From Candidatus Atribacteria bacterium (GTDB lineage: Bacteria > Atribacterota > JS1 > SB-45 > 34-128), in assembly GCA_003451675.1 (NCBI GenBank), contig DMCY01000028.1, forward strand, positions 1 through 64,000: a stretch of 64,000 nt of DNA, in the 5' to 3' direction. The translations under genes and the position numbers were made by a program. Positions 35,778-45,440 of this stretch are shown here, in pieces (within the stretch, counting starts at the first letter, position 1; each line of letters starts with the position of its first letter). The notes beneath the pieces are model-generated. The model was not told where the DNA came from, did not search any database, and saw only the letters and a list, made by a program, of their open reading frames with translations.

Positions 35778-37225
35778 ACCGGAGGATTAGAAAAAATAAC
35801 TCATTTTTTATTTTATGTTTAATAATATTCACAAGTTTTATATTTACCGGAGCGAATGTCCAAGCCAAAGAGATTTCTTTAGAAGAAGCTCTTAATTGGG
35901 GAATTAAAAATAATTCTTCAATTAAAGAAATAAAAGACAGTATTGAAACTATAGAAAGAAGTTTAAATTTAATTGATACTGAATACGGTTTTAAAACAAA
36001 GATTAGCGCTAACCCGATTATTGCCGGTGGTTTCGAAAAACAGACTAACGATAACTCAAATGGTGTTGATGAGGGAGGTACCACTTCCGGAAGCAGCAGT
36101 AATCCTAAAATTAGTTTAAAAACTACGAAATTATTTCCTAACGGAATAATCCTTCAATCGGAAATTTCCTTAAAAGAGGAAGACTGGTTTGATCTGGAAA
36201 AGCTTTCGGAAGGACCTAATAGCACTTTTAGCGCAACCAAAAGCCTCTATCCTATACTTCCCATCAAATCAGAACAGGAAAAATATTTAGCTTCTAATAA
36301 CTTGCTTAAAGCCAGGGAAAATCTAACCTGGCAGCAAGAATACAAAAAAATAGAATTTTTAGAATCTTATCTTAATCTTTTACGCCTGCAGGAAAGATTA
36401 TCTTTAGCTAAAACCAATTTTCAGTATGCTCAAGATGATTTAAGCAAGATATTAAAAAAAATTGAGATTGGAGAAGCAGGAGAAAGACAGGAAATAGAAG
36501 CAAAGATCGCTTTGAAAAAAGCAGAGATAAATTTTTTACAAGCTCAAAATACTTTTCTTCAACAAAAGAACAGATGGTATTTGAATCTAAATTTACCGGA
36601 AGAAACCGAAGTAGCTCTAGAGGAAGATTCGCCTTTTTTAGAAGAGATTATAAAATGGGCTGATTCTTTAGAATTTAATTTAAAAGAAGAAGAGTTAATG
36701 GAGTTAGCAGTAGATAACTACTATCGAATTAGAAATATTCTCCTGGATCAAGATAGCTCTCAAAAAGAAGCAGAATGGAATTTGGCTAAAAATAAACCAC
36801 AGGTTGATTTATTTGGCGCTTATAGCAACAAGGATAATAGTTGGGGAATTGGAATTGAATTAAGTTACGATATCTCCGATGGAGGAAAACAAAAGATAGA
36901 AGACGAAGGATATCAAGCGAAATTAGAAAATTTAAAGGATGATTATTTACAAATAGTCTCTGAGTTGAAATTAGAATTATATGATCTAATCAATCAGCAA
37001 GAAATAAATAATTTAAACTTAGAAGAAAAATTAATGTCCTGGGAAAAAGCTAAATTAGAGGAGGAATCTTATCAAATGCAACTTAAACAGGGTCTTATTA
37101 GTGATAGTGAATTTCAGTACAAGATGCTTGGTTGGCAGGAATCAGAAATAAATCTTAAATCTGCTAAAGATGAGATTTTAATAAATAAATTACGTATAGC
37201 TCAATTTTTAGGGTTCAGAAAATAG
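35774..37225 (+). CDS. TolC-family outer-membrane efflux protein
   Basis: This 483-aa protein has a signal peptide (about residues 1-32) and two OEP halves beginning LEEALNWGIKNNSSIKEI and rich in long amphipathic helices. A strand-like stretch around residues 75-150 (GFEKQTNDNS..., ISLKTTKLFPNGIILQSEISLKE) is consistent with the barrel. It is translationally coupled (ATGA) to the short TolC-like gene, an unusual tandem; the two may form a mixed trimer with the MacA/MacB genes that follow. Confidence 0.85.
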   Translation: MNRRIRKNNSFFILCLIIFTSFIFTGANVQAKEISLEEALNWGIKNNSSIKEIKDSIETIERSLNLIDTEYGFKTKISANPIIAGGFEKQTNDNSNGVDEGGTTSGSSSNPKISLKTTKLFPNGIILQSEISLKEEDWFDLEKLSEGPNSTFSATKSLYPILPIKSEQEKYLASNNLLKARENLTWQQEYKKIEFLESYLNLLRLQERLSLAKTNFQYAQDDLSKILKKIEIGEAGERQEIEAKIALKKAEINFLQAQNTFLQQKNRWYLNLNLPEETEVALEEDSPFLEEIIKWADSLEFNLKEEELMELAVDNYYRIRNILLDQDSSQKEAEWNLAKNKPQVDLFGAYSNKDNSWGIGIELSYDISDGGKQKIEDEGYQAKLENLKDDYLQIVSELKLELYDLINQQEINNLNLEEKLMSWEKAKLEEESYQMQLKQGLISDSEFQYKMLGWQESEINLKSAKDEILINKLRIAQFLGFRK

Positions 37226-37251
37226 CGGTTAAAATTAAGGAGTAAAAAAAG

Positions 37252-38304
37252 ATGAAGAAGAAATGGCTAATTATCGGGGCAATTATTATTGTAGTAATTA
37301 TTGCTCTTTTTATCGGGAGCAGGTTTTTAAATAGAGCAAGTGAAGAAGAATTAACTGAACAAAATATTAATATCAATATTACCCCTCAGATGATTACATC
37401 TGTAGAACGAGGGGATCTTAAAAAGACGGTTTCTACCAGTGGTTACCTGCAGGCAGCCGATGAAAAAGCTCTCATTTTTAGTCTGAACGGAGAAATTGAA
37501 GAAGTCTTAATCAGTGAGGGTAAGAGAGTTACAGAGGGAGAAGTATTGGTGCGATTAGAGAAAAGTCAGCAAGAATATAATTATTTAAAAGCAAAAAATA
37601 CTTTTGAATTAATTAAAACGAGTGGTTCGGAAAGTGAAATAAACGAACAAGAGCTAAATTTTCAAATTGCTAAGAAAAATTTAGAAGATACCACTCTTAA
37701 AGCCCCATTTTGCGGTTTGATTACTGATGTTTCCGTTAAGCCAGGTGATTTTATCGGTTCAGGAAACGAAGTAGCCTATATAATTGATGACAGCAGTTAC
37801 GAAATAGAAGTTGCAGTTAATGAGATTGATAGTTTAGAAATAAAAGTAGGGCAGGAGGCAATTATTATCCTGGATGCCTTTCCGGGGAGAGAATTTTCGG
37901 GAAGGGTAAAGGAGATTCATAATTACACTCAAAATGTAAACGGAGTAGTTACTCTTCCGGTTACAGTGCAGTTAGATAAGGCAGACAAACAGTTTAAGCC
38001 CGGTTTTTCCGCTTTAGTGGAAATTATTATTGGTAGGGCGGAAGGCAAATTATTGGTTCCCATTAGCGCAATCCTTGACCGAAAAGGGCAGCAGACGGTA
38101 GTTAAAGTGGTGGATAATAAGCCGGTGTTTACTCCGGTAAAGGCGGGATTTAGCGATGGAGTTTATACTGCAATCGAAGAGGGATTAGCTGAGGGTGAAG
38201 AGATAGTGATAAATGTTTATGAATTTGCTAAAGCAGGTTCTAAAAATAATAGTACGCAAGGTGGTGCCCCCGGGATGGGTGGATTTATGAGGCCAAAAAA
38301 ATAA
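37252..38304 (+). CDS. MacA/HlyD-like periplasmic adaptor protein
   Basis: This 350-aa membrane-fusion protein has an N-terminal membrane anchor (about residues 4-25), split lipoyl/biotinyl motifs (EKALIFSLNGEIEEVLISEGKR near 77 and DTTLKAPFCGLITDVSVKPGD near 146), a very short hairpin, then beta-barrel and membrane-proximal domains. It links the MacB-type ATPase/permease pair to the TolC-like proteins. The tail is Gly-rich (GGAPGMGGF). Confidence 0.88.
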   Translation: MKKKWLIIGAIIIVVIIALFIGSRFLNRASEEELTEQNININITPQMITSVERGDLKKTVSTSGYLQAADEKALIFSLNGEIEEVLISEGKRVTEGEVLVRLEKSQQEYNYLKAKNTFELIKTSGSESEINEQELNFQIAKKNLEDTTLKAPFCGLITDVSVKPGDFIGSGNEVAYIIDDSSYEIEVAVNEIDSLEIKVGQEAIIILDAFPGREFSGRVKEIHNYTQNVNGVVTLPVTVQLDKADKQFKPGFSALVEIIIGRAEGKLLVPISAILDRKGQQTVVKVVDNKPVFTPVKAGFSDGVYTAIEEGLAEGEEIVINVYEFAKAGSKNNSTQGGAPGMGGFMRPKK

Positions 38305-38355
38305 GTAAAGATTAGGAAAAAAAGATTAGGAAAATAATATAAAGGCAATATCTAA

Positions 38356-39033
38356 ATGTTAGAAATAAAAAAAATAAAAAAAATATACCAGATGGGAAAA
38401 GTAAAAGTAGAGGCTTTAAGAGGGGTCTCTTTTTATATTGATAAAGGAGAATTTGTAGCCATTATGGGTCCTTCCGGTTCCGGTAAATCTACTTTGATGC
38501 ATATTATCGGTTGTCTTGATCAACCTACAGAGGGTAGTTTTATAATCGGAGGAAAAGACGTGAGCAAACTGAATGACGATAGATTGGCCGAGATCCGCAA
38601 TAAAAGGATTGGTTTTGTTTTCCAGCAGTTTAACCTCTTGTCTCGAACCAGTATTTTGCATAATGTGGAAATCCCTCTTATTTACGCAGGACAAAAGAGT
38701 AAGCAGAGAAGAAAATTAGCTATGCAGGTATTAGAGAGTGTTGGTTTAGGTGATAGAGTAAAACATAAGCCTAATGAGATATCAGGCGGAGAAAAACAAA
38801 GAGCTGCTATTGCCCGGGCATTAGTTAATGATCCACTAATTATTTTAGCTGATGAACCGACTGGAAATTTGGATACTAAAACCGGGAGTGAGATTATGGA
38901 TATATTTGATAAGTTACACCAACAAGGACATACTGTTATTATGGTAACTCATGAGGCAGAAATTGCCAGATATGCCCGAAGAATTATTCATTTACGTGAT
39001 GGTTTAATTGAAAAGGATGAGGTAAAGACATGA
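38356..39033 (+). CDS. MacB-type ABC transporter ATPase
   Basis: This 225-aa ATPase has Walker A GPSGSGKST near residue 39, signature ISGGEKQRAAIARAL near 142 and Walker B ILADEPTGNLD near 165. In E. coli MacB the ATPase and permease are fused; here they are separate, and the next gene overlaps by 4 bases. Confidence 0.92.
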   Translation: MLEIKKIKKIYQMGKVKVEALRGVSFYIDKGEFVAIMGPSGSGKSTLMHIIGCLDQPTEGSFIIGGKDVSKLNDDRLAEIRNKRIGFVFQQFNLLSRTSILHNVEIPLIYAGQKSKQRRKLAMQVLESVGLGDRVKHKPNEISGGEKQRAAIARALVNDPLIILADEPTGNLDTKTGSEIMDIFDKLHQQGHTVIMVTHEAEIARYARRIIHLRDGLIEKDEVKT

Positions 39034-40247
39034 TTTTTGAAATTATAAAATTGGCAATTGAAAGTTTAAAAGCAAATAAACTGCGCACCTTTCTTTCTAT
39101 GCTGGGAATAATTATTGGAGTTGGAGCAGTTATTGCTATTGTTTCTATTGGTTCCGGAGCTCGAGAGCAGATTACTGCACAAATATCTGATTTGGGCTCT
39201 AATGTCGTAAATATTTTACCCGGGACCAGCAAAGGATGGGGAGGCAAAATTAGTGTAAGTTCAACTGAGGTATTTACCATAGAATTAGCTGATTATATTG
39301 AGGAAGTGAGCCCCTCGGTAAAGAGAGTGGTACCTATTTCCCAGGGTTCGGGCTTATTAATAAAAGGGAATTTTAATATTCAAACTACTATTATCGGAAC
39401 AAATGCTGATTATCAGGATATAAATAATTATAATCTGGCTCTGGGGCAATTTATAAATGAAGGTGATCTTGAGACCAGCCGGAATATTATAGTATTAGGC
39501 TCGGAATTAGCTGAAGAATTGTTTGGCAATAATAATCCCCTGGGAGAGAAGATTAAATTATCCTATCAAAAAAGAGATTATCTTTTTACGGTAATTGGGG
39601 TAATGGAAGAAAAAGGAAAGGGATTAACTGGCAATCTTAATGACCAGGCCTATATACCTATTACCACCTTTATGAAAAAACTTTCTAATTCCCGATTTGT
39701 TTCTTATTATATGGCTCAGGCAAACTCTAGTAATGAAGCTTCAGCTGCCGTGGGAGAAATAGAATATTTTTTAATAAAATATCTGGATGATGAGGAGCAA
39801 GAAAAATTCAACCTGTTCAGTCAAGACCAAATTTTAGATACTATCAGTTCGGTTACCGCCTCTCTAAGTTTAATGTTGGGAGGAATTGCTGCTATATCCC
39901 TGCTGGTAGGGGGGATAGGGATTATGAACATTATGCTGGTATCGGTAACCGAGAGGACCAGAGAGATAGGAATTCGTAAGGCTTTGGGAGCAAAGAATAA
40001 AAATATTATGAGCCAGTTTCTTATCGAAGCTTTGAGTTTAAGCGGAATGGGAGGGCTGATTGGTATTTTTTTCGGTTGGTTAGGAGCCTATCTTATTGCC
40101 CAAGCGGGGAAATGGCCTTTAGTAGTTTCTCCTATCTCTGTTTTACTAGCTTTTGGTTTTGCATTAATTATCGGTCTTTTCTTCGGTCTCTACCCCGCCA
40201 TGAAAGCTGCTAAGATGGATCCTGTCGACGCCCTCCGATACGAATAA
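39030..40247 (+). CDS. MacB-type permease (FtsX domain)
   Basis: This 405-aa protein has an N-terminal MacB core (LRTFLSMLGIIIGVGAVIAIVSIG, about 19-42), a periplasmic domain, and three C-terminal helices with TERTREIGIRKALGAKNKNI near 310. It ends in PAMKAAKMDPVDALRYE. With MacA-like and TolC-like partners it forms a tripartite exporter of macrolides, peptides or lipids. A 35-bp inverted repeat directly follows and may terminate the operon. Confidence 0.9.
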   Translation: MIFEIIKLAIESLKANKLRTFLSMLGIIIGVGAVIAIVSIGSGAREQITAQISDLGSNVVNILPGTSKGWGGKISVSSTEVFTIELADYIEEVSPSVKRVVPISQGSGLLIKGNFNIQTTIIGTNADYQDINNYNLALGQFINEGDLETSRNIIVLGSELAEELFGNNNPLGEKIKLSYQKRDYLFTVIGVMEEKGKGLTGNLNDQAYIPITTFMKKLSNSRFVSYYMAQANSSNEASAAVGEIEYFLIKYLDDEEQEKFNLFSQDQILDTISSVTASLSLMLGGIAAISLLVGGIGIMNIMLVSVTERTREIGIRKALGAKNKNIMSQFLIEALSLSGMGGLIGIFFGWLGAYLIAQAGKWPLVVSPISVLLAFGFALIIGLFFGLYPAMKAAKMDPVDALRYE

Positions 40248-40337
40248 AAACACACCAGGGGACGGTCCTCTGTCAGGTTTTTAACAAGCTAATGAAGATG
40301 ATAAAACCTGACAGAGGACCGTCCCCTGGTGTGTTTT
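40247..40337. repeat. 35-bp perfect inverted repeat with ACAGAGGACCGTCCCCT core
   Basis: Arms 40247-40281 and 40303-40337 are exact reverse complements around a 21-base loop, beginning with AAAA and ending with TTTT. The core GGGGACGGTCCTCTGTC is shared with degenerate copies near 42502, 44955, 45010 and 45447. It could terminate transcription on both strands and resembles REP-type elements mobilised by RAYT transposases. Confidence 0.85.
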
Positions 40338-40367
40338 GCAAAAAAATAAAAAAATTTTAAATAAAAA

Positions 40368-40395
40368 AAAGGATTTTTAAGATACTCTATCGAAT
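40368..40395 (+). promoter_or_regulatory. sigma-H-type promoter upstream of the LysM nucleotidase
   Basis: AAAGGATTT (40368-40376), 12 bases, ATCGAAT (40389-40395): full match to the sigma-H consensus at the wider allowed spacing, 85 bases before the gene at 40481. Confidence 0.6.
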
Positions 40396-40480
40396 ATAGA
40401 ATATAACATAGAATATAGAAATGTGACCGGGAATAATCCTTGGTCACAAAAATAAAAAATATAAAAGGAGGATTTTAGAA

Positions 40481-42427
40481 ATGAAAAGACAGTTCAAAGT
40501 ATTTTCAATTTTACTGACCTTGACCTTGGTTTTTGGCTTACTTTTCTCGTATGTTTCAGCCGCAGATACTACCACTATTACTATTTTAGGAACTGCGGAT
40601 TTGCATGGACGTATTTATCCTCATGATTACGCTACCGATACTGTAGATTCAGATGCTGGATTGGCCAAAATTGCAACTCTGGTAAAACAGGAAAGAGCTA
40701 TCGCTCCTGATGCGATTCTAATTGATTGTGGAGATACCGTTCAGGACAATAGTGCAGACTTATTTAACGATTTACCTATTCATCCTATGATTGATTGTTT
40801 GAACACCCTTGATTATGATGTATGGGTTATCGGAAACCATGAGTTTAATTATGAGAAAGCTTTTTTAGAAAAAAATGTGGCTACTTTTAAAAATTCTGTT
40901 TTATCTGCCAATATCTTAAAGACTGATGGCACCTATTTTGTTAAACCTTACGAGATTTTTGAGCGGGAAGGAGTAAGAATTGCAGTTATCGGCTTGCTTC
41001 CCCCCGAAGTACCTCGATGGGAAGCGAGTGCTCCGGAACACTTTGAGGGTTTAACTTTCTCTGGAACTTTAGAGTCAGCTAAAAAAGTAATAGGAGAATT
41101 GGAAGGGCAGTATGATGTTTTGATAGGTGCTTTTCATCTTGGCCCAAAAGGACAATACGATTATGAAGGAGCCATAGATATTGCTGAAGCTTGTCCGGAA
41201 TTTTCGGTAATCTTTTGCGGACATGCCCATTCAAAATATAATGAAGTGATAAATGGAGCATACGTGATTGAGCCAGGAAAGTGGGGATGGGCTTTAGCTA
41301 AAGCAGTAATCAAGATGGAAAAATCCGGAGATAAATGGGAAGTAGCTGAAGTAACTACTGAAAATATTGAAACGAAAAAAATAGATGTTGATCCGGAAAT
41401 TTCAGAAAAATTTAAATTTGTGCATGATGAATCGGTTGCGGATGCCAATATTGTAGTGGGAGAGATTACCGCTGATTTTATTGACTCCCCTGATTATATC
41501 ACCGGAGAAGCTAAAATAACCACTATGCCCACTGCCCAGTTGGAAGATACATCAGTGATTGACTTAATCAATGAAGTGCAGATGTTCTATACCGAAGCAG
41601 ATGTTTCTTCGGCAGCACTATTTACTTTTGGTTCAAATTTGCTAAAAGGCCCCTTCCTCAAGAAAGATGTTGCCTTTATTTATAAATATCCCAACACCTT
41701 GGTGGGGACAAAGATTACCGGTGCAAACTTGAAAAAGTATATGGAATGGTCTGCCAGTTATTACAACACTTGGAAAGAAGGAGATATTACCATCAGTTTC
41801 AATCCCGAAATTCGCGGATATAACTATGATATGTTCTCCGGGATGACTTACGAGATTAATCTTTCTAAACCAGCAGGAGAACGAGTAGAAAACATACTTG
41901 TAAATGGTCTGCCGCTTGTTGATAATAATATTTATCGTTTAGCACTAAATAATTATCGTTTTGGAACTTTGCTGAAATTAGGATTGGTAACTATGGATGA
42001 TAGATATTATGACTCCTACGAGATTATGCAGGATGCCGGCAGAATTAGGGCAATGATTGTAAAATATGTTCAAGAAGAAAAAGATGGGGTATTAGCTCCC
42101 ACAGTTGATAACAACTGGAAGATAACCGGGGTTGACCTTGAATCTCCTTTTAAAGAAGTAATTTTCGATATGGTAAGAAAAGGAGAGTTATCTATTCCGA
42201 CTTCCGAAGATGGTAGAACATTAAATGTAAAAGCACTGAATGTTTTCGAACTCATCGACGAAGGAGTATTGAAAGTTTCTACTTACCTGGTACAAAAAGG
42301 TGATAACTTATGGGCAATTGCTCAAAAATACGGTCTTACCTGGGAAGAATTAAATAAGATTAATGACTTAGAAAATCCCAGATTACTTCTCCCCGGACAA
42401 ACTATCTTAATTCCTGCTCTACCCTAA
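40481..42427 (+). CDS. secreted 5'-nucleotidase/cyclic phosphodiesterase with LysM tail
   Basis: This 648-aa exported protein has a signal peptide (about residues 1-27, ending SAA) and a calcineurin-like metallophosphatase domain with the ordered metal motifs DLHGR (about 40), DCGD (about 86), GNHEF (about 126) and GHAHS (about 247). A 5'-nucleotidase C-terminal domain follows (about 320-520), and a LysM peptidoglycan-binding domain ends the protein (about 603-648, YLVQKGDNLWAIAQKYGLT). It should hydrolyse nucleotides or similar phosphoesters outside the inner membrane while held at the cell wall. It shares its probable sigma-H-type control with the second nucleotidase at 61120. Confidence 0.92.
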   Translation: MKRQFKVFSILLTLTLVFGLLFSYVSAADTTTITILGTADLHGRIYPHDYATDTVDSDAGLAKIATLVKQERAIAPDAILIDCGDTVQDNSADLFNDLPIHPMIDCLNTLDYDVWVIGNHEFNYEKAFLEKNVATFKNSVLSANILKTDGTYFVKPYEIFEREGVRIAVIGLLPPEVPRWEASAPEHFEGLTFSGTLESAKKVIGELEGQYDVLIGAFHLGPKGQYDYEGAIDIAEACPEFSVIFCGHAHSKYNEVINGAYVIEPGKWGWALAKAVIKMEKSGDKWEVAEVTTENIETKKIDVDPEISEKFKFVHDESVADANIVVGEITADFIDSPDYITGEAKITTMPTAQLEDTSVIDLINEVQMFYTEADVSSAALFTFGSNLLKGPFLKKDVAFIYKYPNTLVGTKITGANLKKYMEWSASYYNTWKEGDITISFNPEIRGYNYDMFSGMTYEINLSKPAGERVENILVNGLPLVDNNIYRLALNNYRFGTLLKLGLVTMDDRYYDSYEIMQDAGRIRAMIVKYVQEEKDGVLAPTVDNNWKITGVDLESPFKEVIFDMVRKGELSIPTSEDGRTLNVKALNVFELIDEGVLKVSTYLVQKGDNLWAIAQKYGLTWEELNKINDLENPRLLLPGQTILIPALP

Positions 42428-42451
42428 AAAATGAAAATTTAGTTTAAATTC

Positions 42452-42493
42452 AAAAACCCTATCGCCGCTGTTATAGGTGGCGGTAGGGTTTTT
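42452..42493 (+). terminator. intrinsic terminator after the LysM nucleotidase
   Basis: AAAAACCCTATCGCC pairs with GGCGGTAGGGTTTTT (one G-T wobble), with a short loop and a T-run. Confidence 0.88.
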
Positions 42494-42501
42494 GACTAAA
42501 T

Positions 42502-42526
42502 AATACAGGGGACGGTTCTCTGTATT
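42502..42526. repeat. REP-like hairpin, CAGGGGACGGTTCTCTG core
   Basis: AATACAG and CTGTATT flank GGGACGGTTCT. It is a second copy of the element that makes up the long inverted repeat at 40247-40337. Confidence 0.7.
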
Positions 42527-42599
42527 ACTCCGTATCAACTTAAAAGAGATTAAGGGGGCGGTTAAAATAAAAGCAAAAAAGATAATAGGTTTTACTTTA

Positions 42600-44360
42600 T
42601 TGATTATTATCCTATTTTCTTTTGCTACTTTTATTGCCCATACTGATAGAAGTTTTGAAATAACTAATTATCAAGCCCAGGTAAAAATATTGGAAAATGG
42701 CGATATTCAGGTAAGCGAAATTTTTAAGTATGATTTTAATGGCGATTTTAACGGGATAATAAGGACTATAGGGATTAAAGGTTCGGATGGATTTAAGTAC
42801 TTTAAGGCTTCCGAATATTTCCCTGAAGATAAAGAATTAGAATATACTCAAAGTCTCAATGCAGATATGGTGACTTATAAAGTTTATGATAAATCCAGCA
42901 ATGAAAGAAAATTATTTTTGCTTGAATACCAGTTAAAAAATGTTGCAACTTTATACAATGACACTGCAGAATTTTATTGGAAATTCTTCGATGAATCCAA
43001 TACTTCCCCCATCGGCCACATTAAAATAGAAATAGAGCTCCCGTCTGCAGAAGTCTCGGCAGAAGAACTGAAAGTATTTGGACATGGTCCACTGAATGGA
43101 GAAGTGTCTATCCGGGAGGATGGGAAAATAATATACGAAGTTGATGGATTATCTCCAAGAGAAATGGTGGAAGCGAGAATCTTATTCCCCACCAGCATAA
43201 TTCCCAATAGTAGTAAAATAATTAACCAGAATAAATTTGCTGAAATAATGAAAGAGGAATTAGGGTGGGCTAAAAAAGCAGATCGAGAGATGTATTTCAA
43301 TATTATCGGTTTTTTATTGGCTCTACTGGTAGTATTGTTTAATATATTCCTGGCTATTCGGCTTTATTTTAAATATGATAGAGAGCTTAAGCCCGAAGTT
43401 GAAATGGATTATTACCGTGAATTACCTCAGGATATTACACCCGCTGTTTTAAGCAAATTAATGAGCATTCAAGGAGTAGCCAGCAAAGATATTATGGCCA
43501 CTTTGATGGACTTGGTGCGAAAAAAATATTTAAAGATCGAAGAGATTCCAAAAGGGAGAAAGAAAGATTATAAATTTATATTAATTGAAGAAAGCGGCAC
43601 CACTAATTTAAAAGAACATGAATCATATTTAATCCATTGGCTTTTTTATTCTATAGGCGACGGAAAGAGTGTAACTTTAAAAGAGATAAAAGACTACGCT
43701 AAGGCATCAAGAACCCAGAGCAGTTTTCGGCACAATTATAATAAGTGGGTGAAAAAAGTTGGAGAGGAATTTAAAAAGTATAATTATTTCGGTCAATCAA
43801 AAGAAGGATTAAAGACTGCAGGTAAGGTAGTTTTGATGGAATTTGCCGGAGTATTTTTATTATTTGTTCTAGGAGCCCTATTAAAAATGCAGTTGTTTAT
43901 TCTTATACCCTTATTGCTTGCTGTCAGTTTTAGCGGTTTTGGGGTGATAATCTATGGTGCATTGATAAGAAAAAAGACTCAAACGGGAATTAATGAATAT
44001 ACAAAATGGAGGGCATTTAAAAGATTCTTATTGCATTTTAGCAATATGAAGGATTACGAAATCCCTTCTATAATAGTCTGGGAGCACTATCTAGTTTATG
44101 CTATCTCCCTGGGAGTGGCAGATAAAGTAATTTCAAAATTAAAACTGGTCTTGAGTAGTCAAGATATATCCTTAAAGAATTCTACCTACTTATACTGTAT
44201 GACTGATAGAAGTGGAAGAATAAATAACAGTATGTTCAGGTCTTTTGATAAAGTGTTCGCTTCTGCTTTTGCTACTACAAGTTCTTCAACCGGTTCGGGC
44301 GGTGGCTTCTCTTCCGGAGGCGGAGGAGGAGGCGGCGGCGGTGGAGCCGGCGCTTTTTAA
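42600..44360 (+). CDS. DUF2207 membrane protein with Gly-rich tail
   Basis: This protein of about 586 aa has a signal sequence, an extracytoplasmic beta-rich DUF2207 domain (about 20-220), a membrane helix near 235-257, a cytoplasmic winged part, two more helices near 415-455, and a C-terminal Ser/Gly tract ending GGGGAGAF. The TTG at 42600 is the only standard start, but the frame stays open upstream and encodes VKIKAKKIIGFTLL, a proper charged signal n-region preceded by AAGGGGG at 42552-42558. The true start may therefore be the ATA at 42567 or a nearby codon. It is followed by lemA, a common pairing. Confidence 0.8.
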   Translation: MIIILFSFATFIAHTDRSFEITNYQAQVKILENGDIQVSEIFKYDFNGDFNGIIRTIGIKGSDGFKYFKASEYFPEDKELEYTQSLNADMVTYKVYDKSSNERKLFLLEYQLKNVATLYNDTAEFYWKFFDESNTSPIGHIKIEIELPSAEVSAEELKVFGHGPLNGEVSIREDGKIIYEVDGLSPREMVEARILFPTSIIPNSSKIINQNKFAEIMKEELGWAKKADREMYFNIIGFLLALLVVLFNIFLAIRLYFKYDRELKPEVEMDYYRELPQDITPAVLSKLMSIQGVASKDIMATLMDLVRKKYLKIEEIPKGRKKDYKFILIEESGTTNLKEHESYLIHWLFYSIGDGKSVTLKEIKDYAKASRTQSSFRHNYNKWVKKVGEEFKKYNYFGQSKEGLKTAGKVVLMEFAGVFLLFVLGALLKMQLFILIPLLLAVSFSGFGVIIYGALIRKKTQTGINEYTKWRAFKRFLLHFSNMKDYEIPSIIVWEHYLVYAISLGVADKVISKLKLVLSSQDISLKNSTYLYCMTDRSGRINNSMFRSFDKVFASAFATTSSSTGSGGGFSSGGGGGGGGGGAGAF

Positions 44361-44405
44361 ATTATTTATTAAGACGAAAAGGATAAAAAAGAAAGGGGTG
44401 TTTTT

Positions 44406-44948
44406 ATGAGTTTTATAATGATTTTTGTTATTTTAATTGTATTGTGGGGTGTTTTGACTTATAATAAATTGGTAACCTTAAGAGGGAGGATAGATAATTC
44501 CTGGGCACAGATCGATGTCCAGCTGAAGAGAAGATTTAACCTAATCCCTAATCTGGTAAGCTCTGTAAAAGGATATGCCAAACATGAGAAAGAAACATTA
44601 GAAGAAGTGACCGCATCCAGAACCAAATATTTATCGGCAAAAACACCGGAGGAAAAATTGGATGCAAATTCAGGATTAGCTGGCGCCCTTAGTCGATTAT
44701 TTGCAGTTGCTGAAAATTATCCGGATTTAAAGGCCAATACAAATTTCCTGGATTTACAAAAACAATTGAAAGATACCGAAGACAAGATAGGCTATTCGAG
44801 GCAATTCTATAATGATACTGCTATGAAATATAATGTAGCGATAGTCCAGGTGCCGACCTCAATAATTGCCAATCTATTCGGTTTTACCAGCAGACCTTAT
44901 TTCAAAACAGAAGGGGAAGAAAGAGAAAATATTGAAGTAAAATTTTAA
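44406..44948 (+). CDS. lemA: LemA family protein
   Basis: This 180-aa protein has an N-terminal membrane helix (about residues 2-18) and the LemA pattern YNKLVTLRGRIDNSWAQIDVQLKRRFNLIPNL, then helical coiled-coil and a C-terminal FGFTSRPYFKTE. GAAAGGGGTG precedes the ATG. LemA and DUF2207 proteins are often encoded together and are thought to act in the envelope; no enzymatic activity is known. Confidence 0.92.
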   Translation: MSFIMIFVILIVLWGVLTYNKLVTLRGRIDNSWAQIDVQLKRRFNLIPNLVSSVKGYAKHEKETLEEVTASRTKYLSAKTPEEKLDANSGLAGALSRLFAVAENYPDLKANTNFLDLQKQLKDTEDKIGYSRQFYNDTAMKYNVAIVQVPTSIIANLFGFTSRPYFKTEGEERENIEVKF

Positions 44949-45047
44949 AAAAAGAACAGGAGACGATTCTCTGTTCCCCTTTAGAATTTTAAATTTTAGA
45001 CTAAAAAGGAGTAGAGGACTGTTCCCTGTTTCACTGGAAAAACCTTA
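44949..45047. repeat. two degenerate REP-like copies between lemA and the DUF1232 gene
   Basis: AACAGGAGACGATTCTCTGTTCC (about 44955-44978) and GAGGACTGTTCCCTGTTTC (about 45012-45031) are diverged versions of the ACAGGGGACGGTTCTCTGT element. Confidence 0.6.
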
Positions 45048-45437
45048 ATGTTTTCAAAATGGAAAGAAAAAGCAAAAAAACTTAAGCAAGAAATTTATGC
45101 TCTATATCTTGCTTATAAAGATCCGAGAGTGTCATGGTATGCTAAAATATTTATAGTGATACTCGTAGGATATGCAATAAGTCCTATAGACTTAATACCC
45201 GATTTTATACCTATAATTGGCTATTTGGATGATTTAATTCTCTTGCCCTTAGGGATTGTTTTAGCTATAAAGATGATACCAAGGGAAGTAATGGAAGAAT
45301 GTCGGAAGGAGTCTACAAAAGGCATAAAGGATAAAAAAATTGCAGTAATTGGCTTAATCATTATAATTAGTATTTGGGTAGTATTGTTATATTTAATATT
45401 CACTAAGGTAATTTTTTATAAAATTAAATCCTATTAA
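45048..45437 (+). CDS. YkvA-type DUF1232 membrane protein
   Basis: This 129-aa protein has the DUF1232 core (SWYAKIFIVILVGYAISPIDLIPDFIPIIGYLDD split around residues 27-62) and one more C-terminal helix (about 100-122). Function unknown. There is no clear ribosome site, because a REP-like copy occupies the upstream sequence. Confidence 0.8.
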   Translation: MFSKWKEKAKKLKQEIYALYLAYKDPRVSWYAKIFIVILVGYAISPIDLIPDFIPIIGYLDDLILLPLGIVLAIKMIPREVMEECRKESTKGIKDKKIAVIGLIIIISIWVVLLYLIFTKVIFYKIKSY

Positions 45438-45440
45438 AAT

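Noticed and set aside
40247..40337. Long inverted repeat as the end of an insertion sequence
   Set aside because: Both arms are 21 bases apart with nothing between them and no transposase is adjacent; a REP-like hairpin or terminator explains it better.
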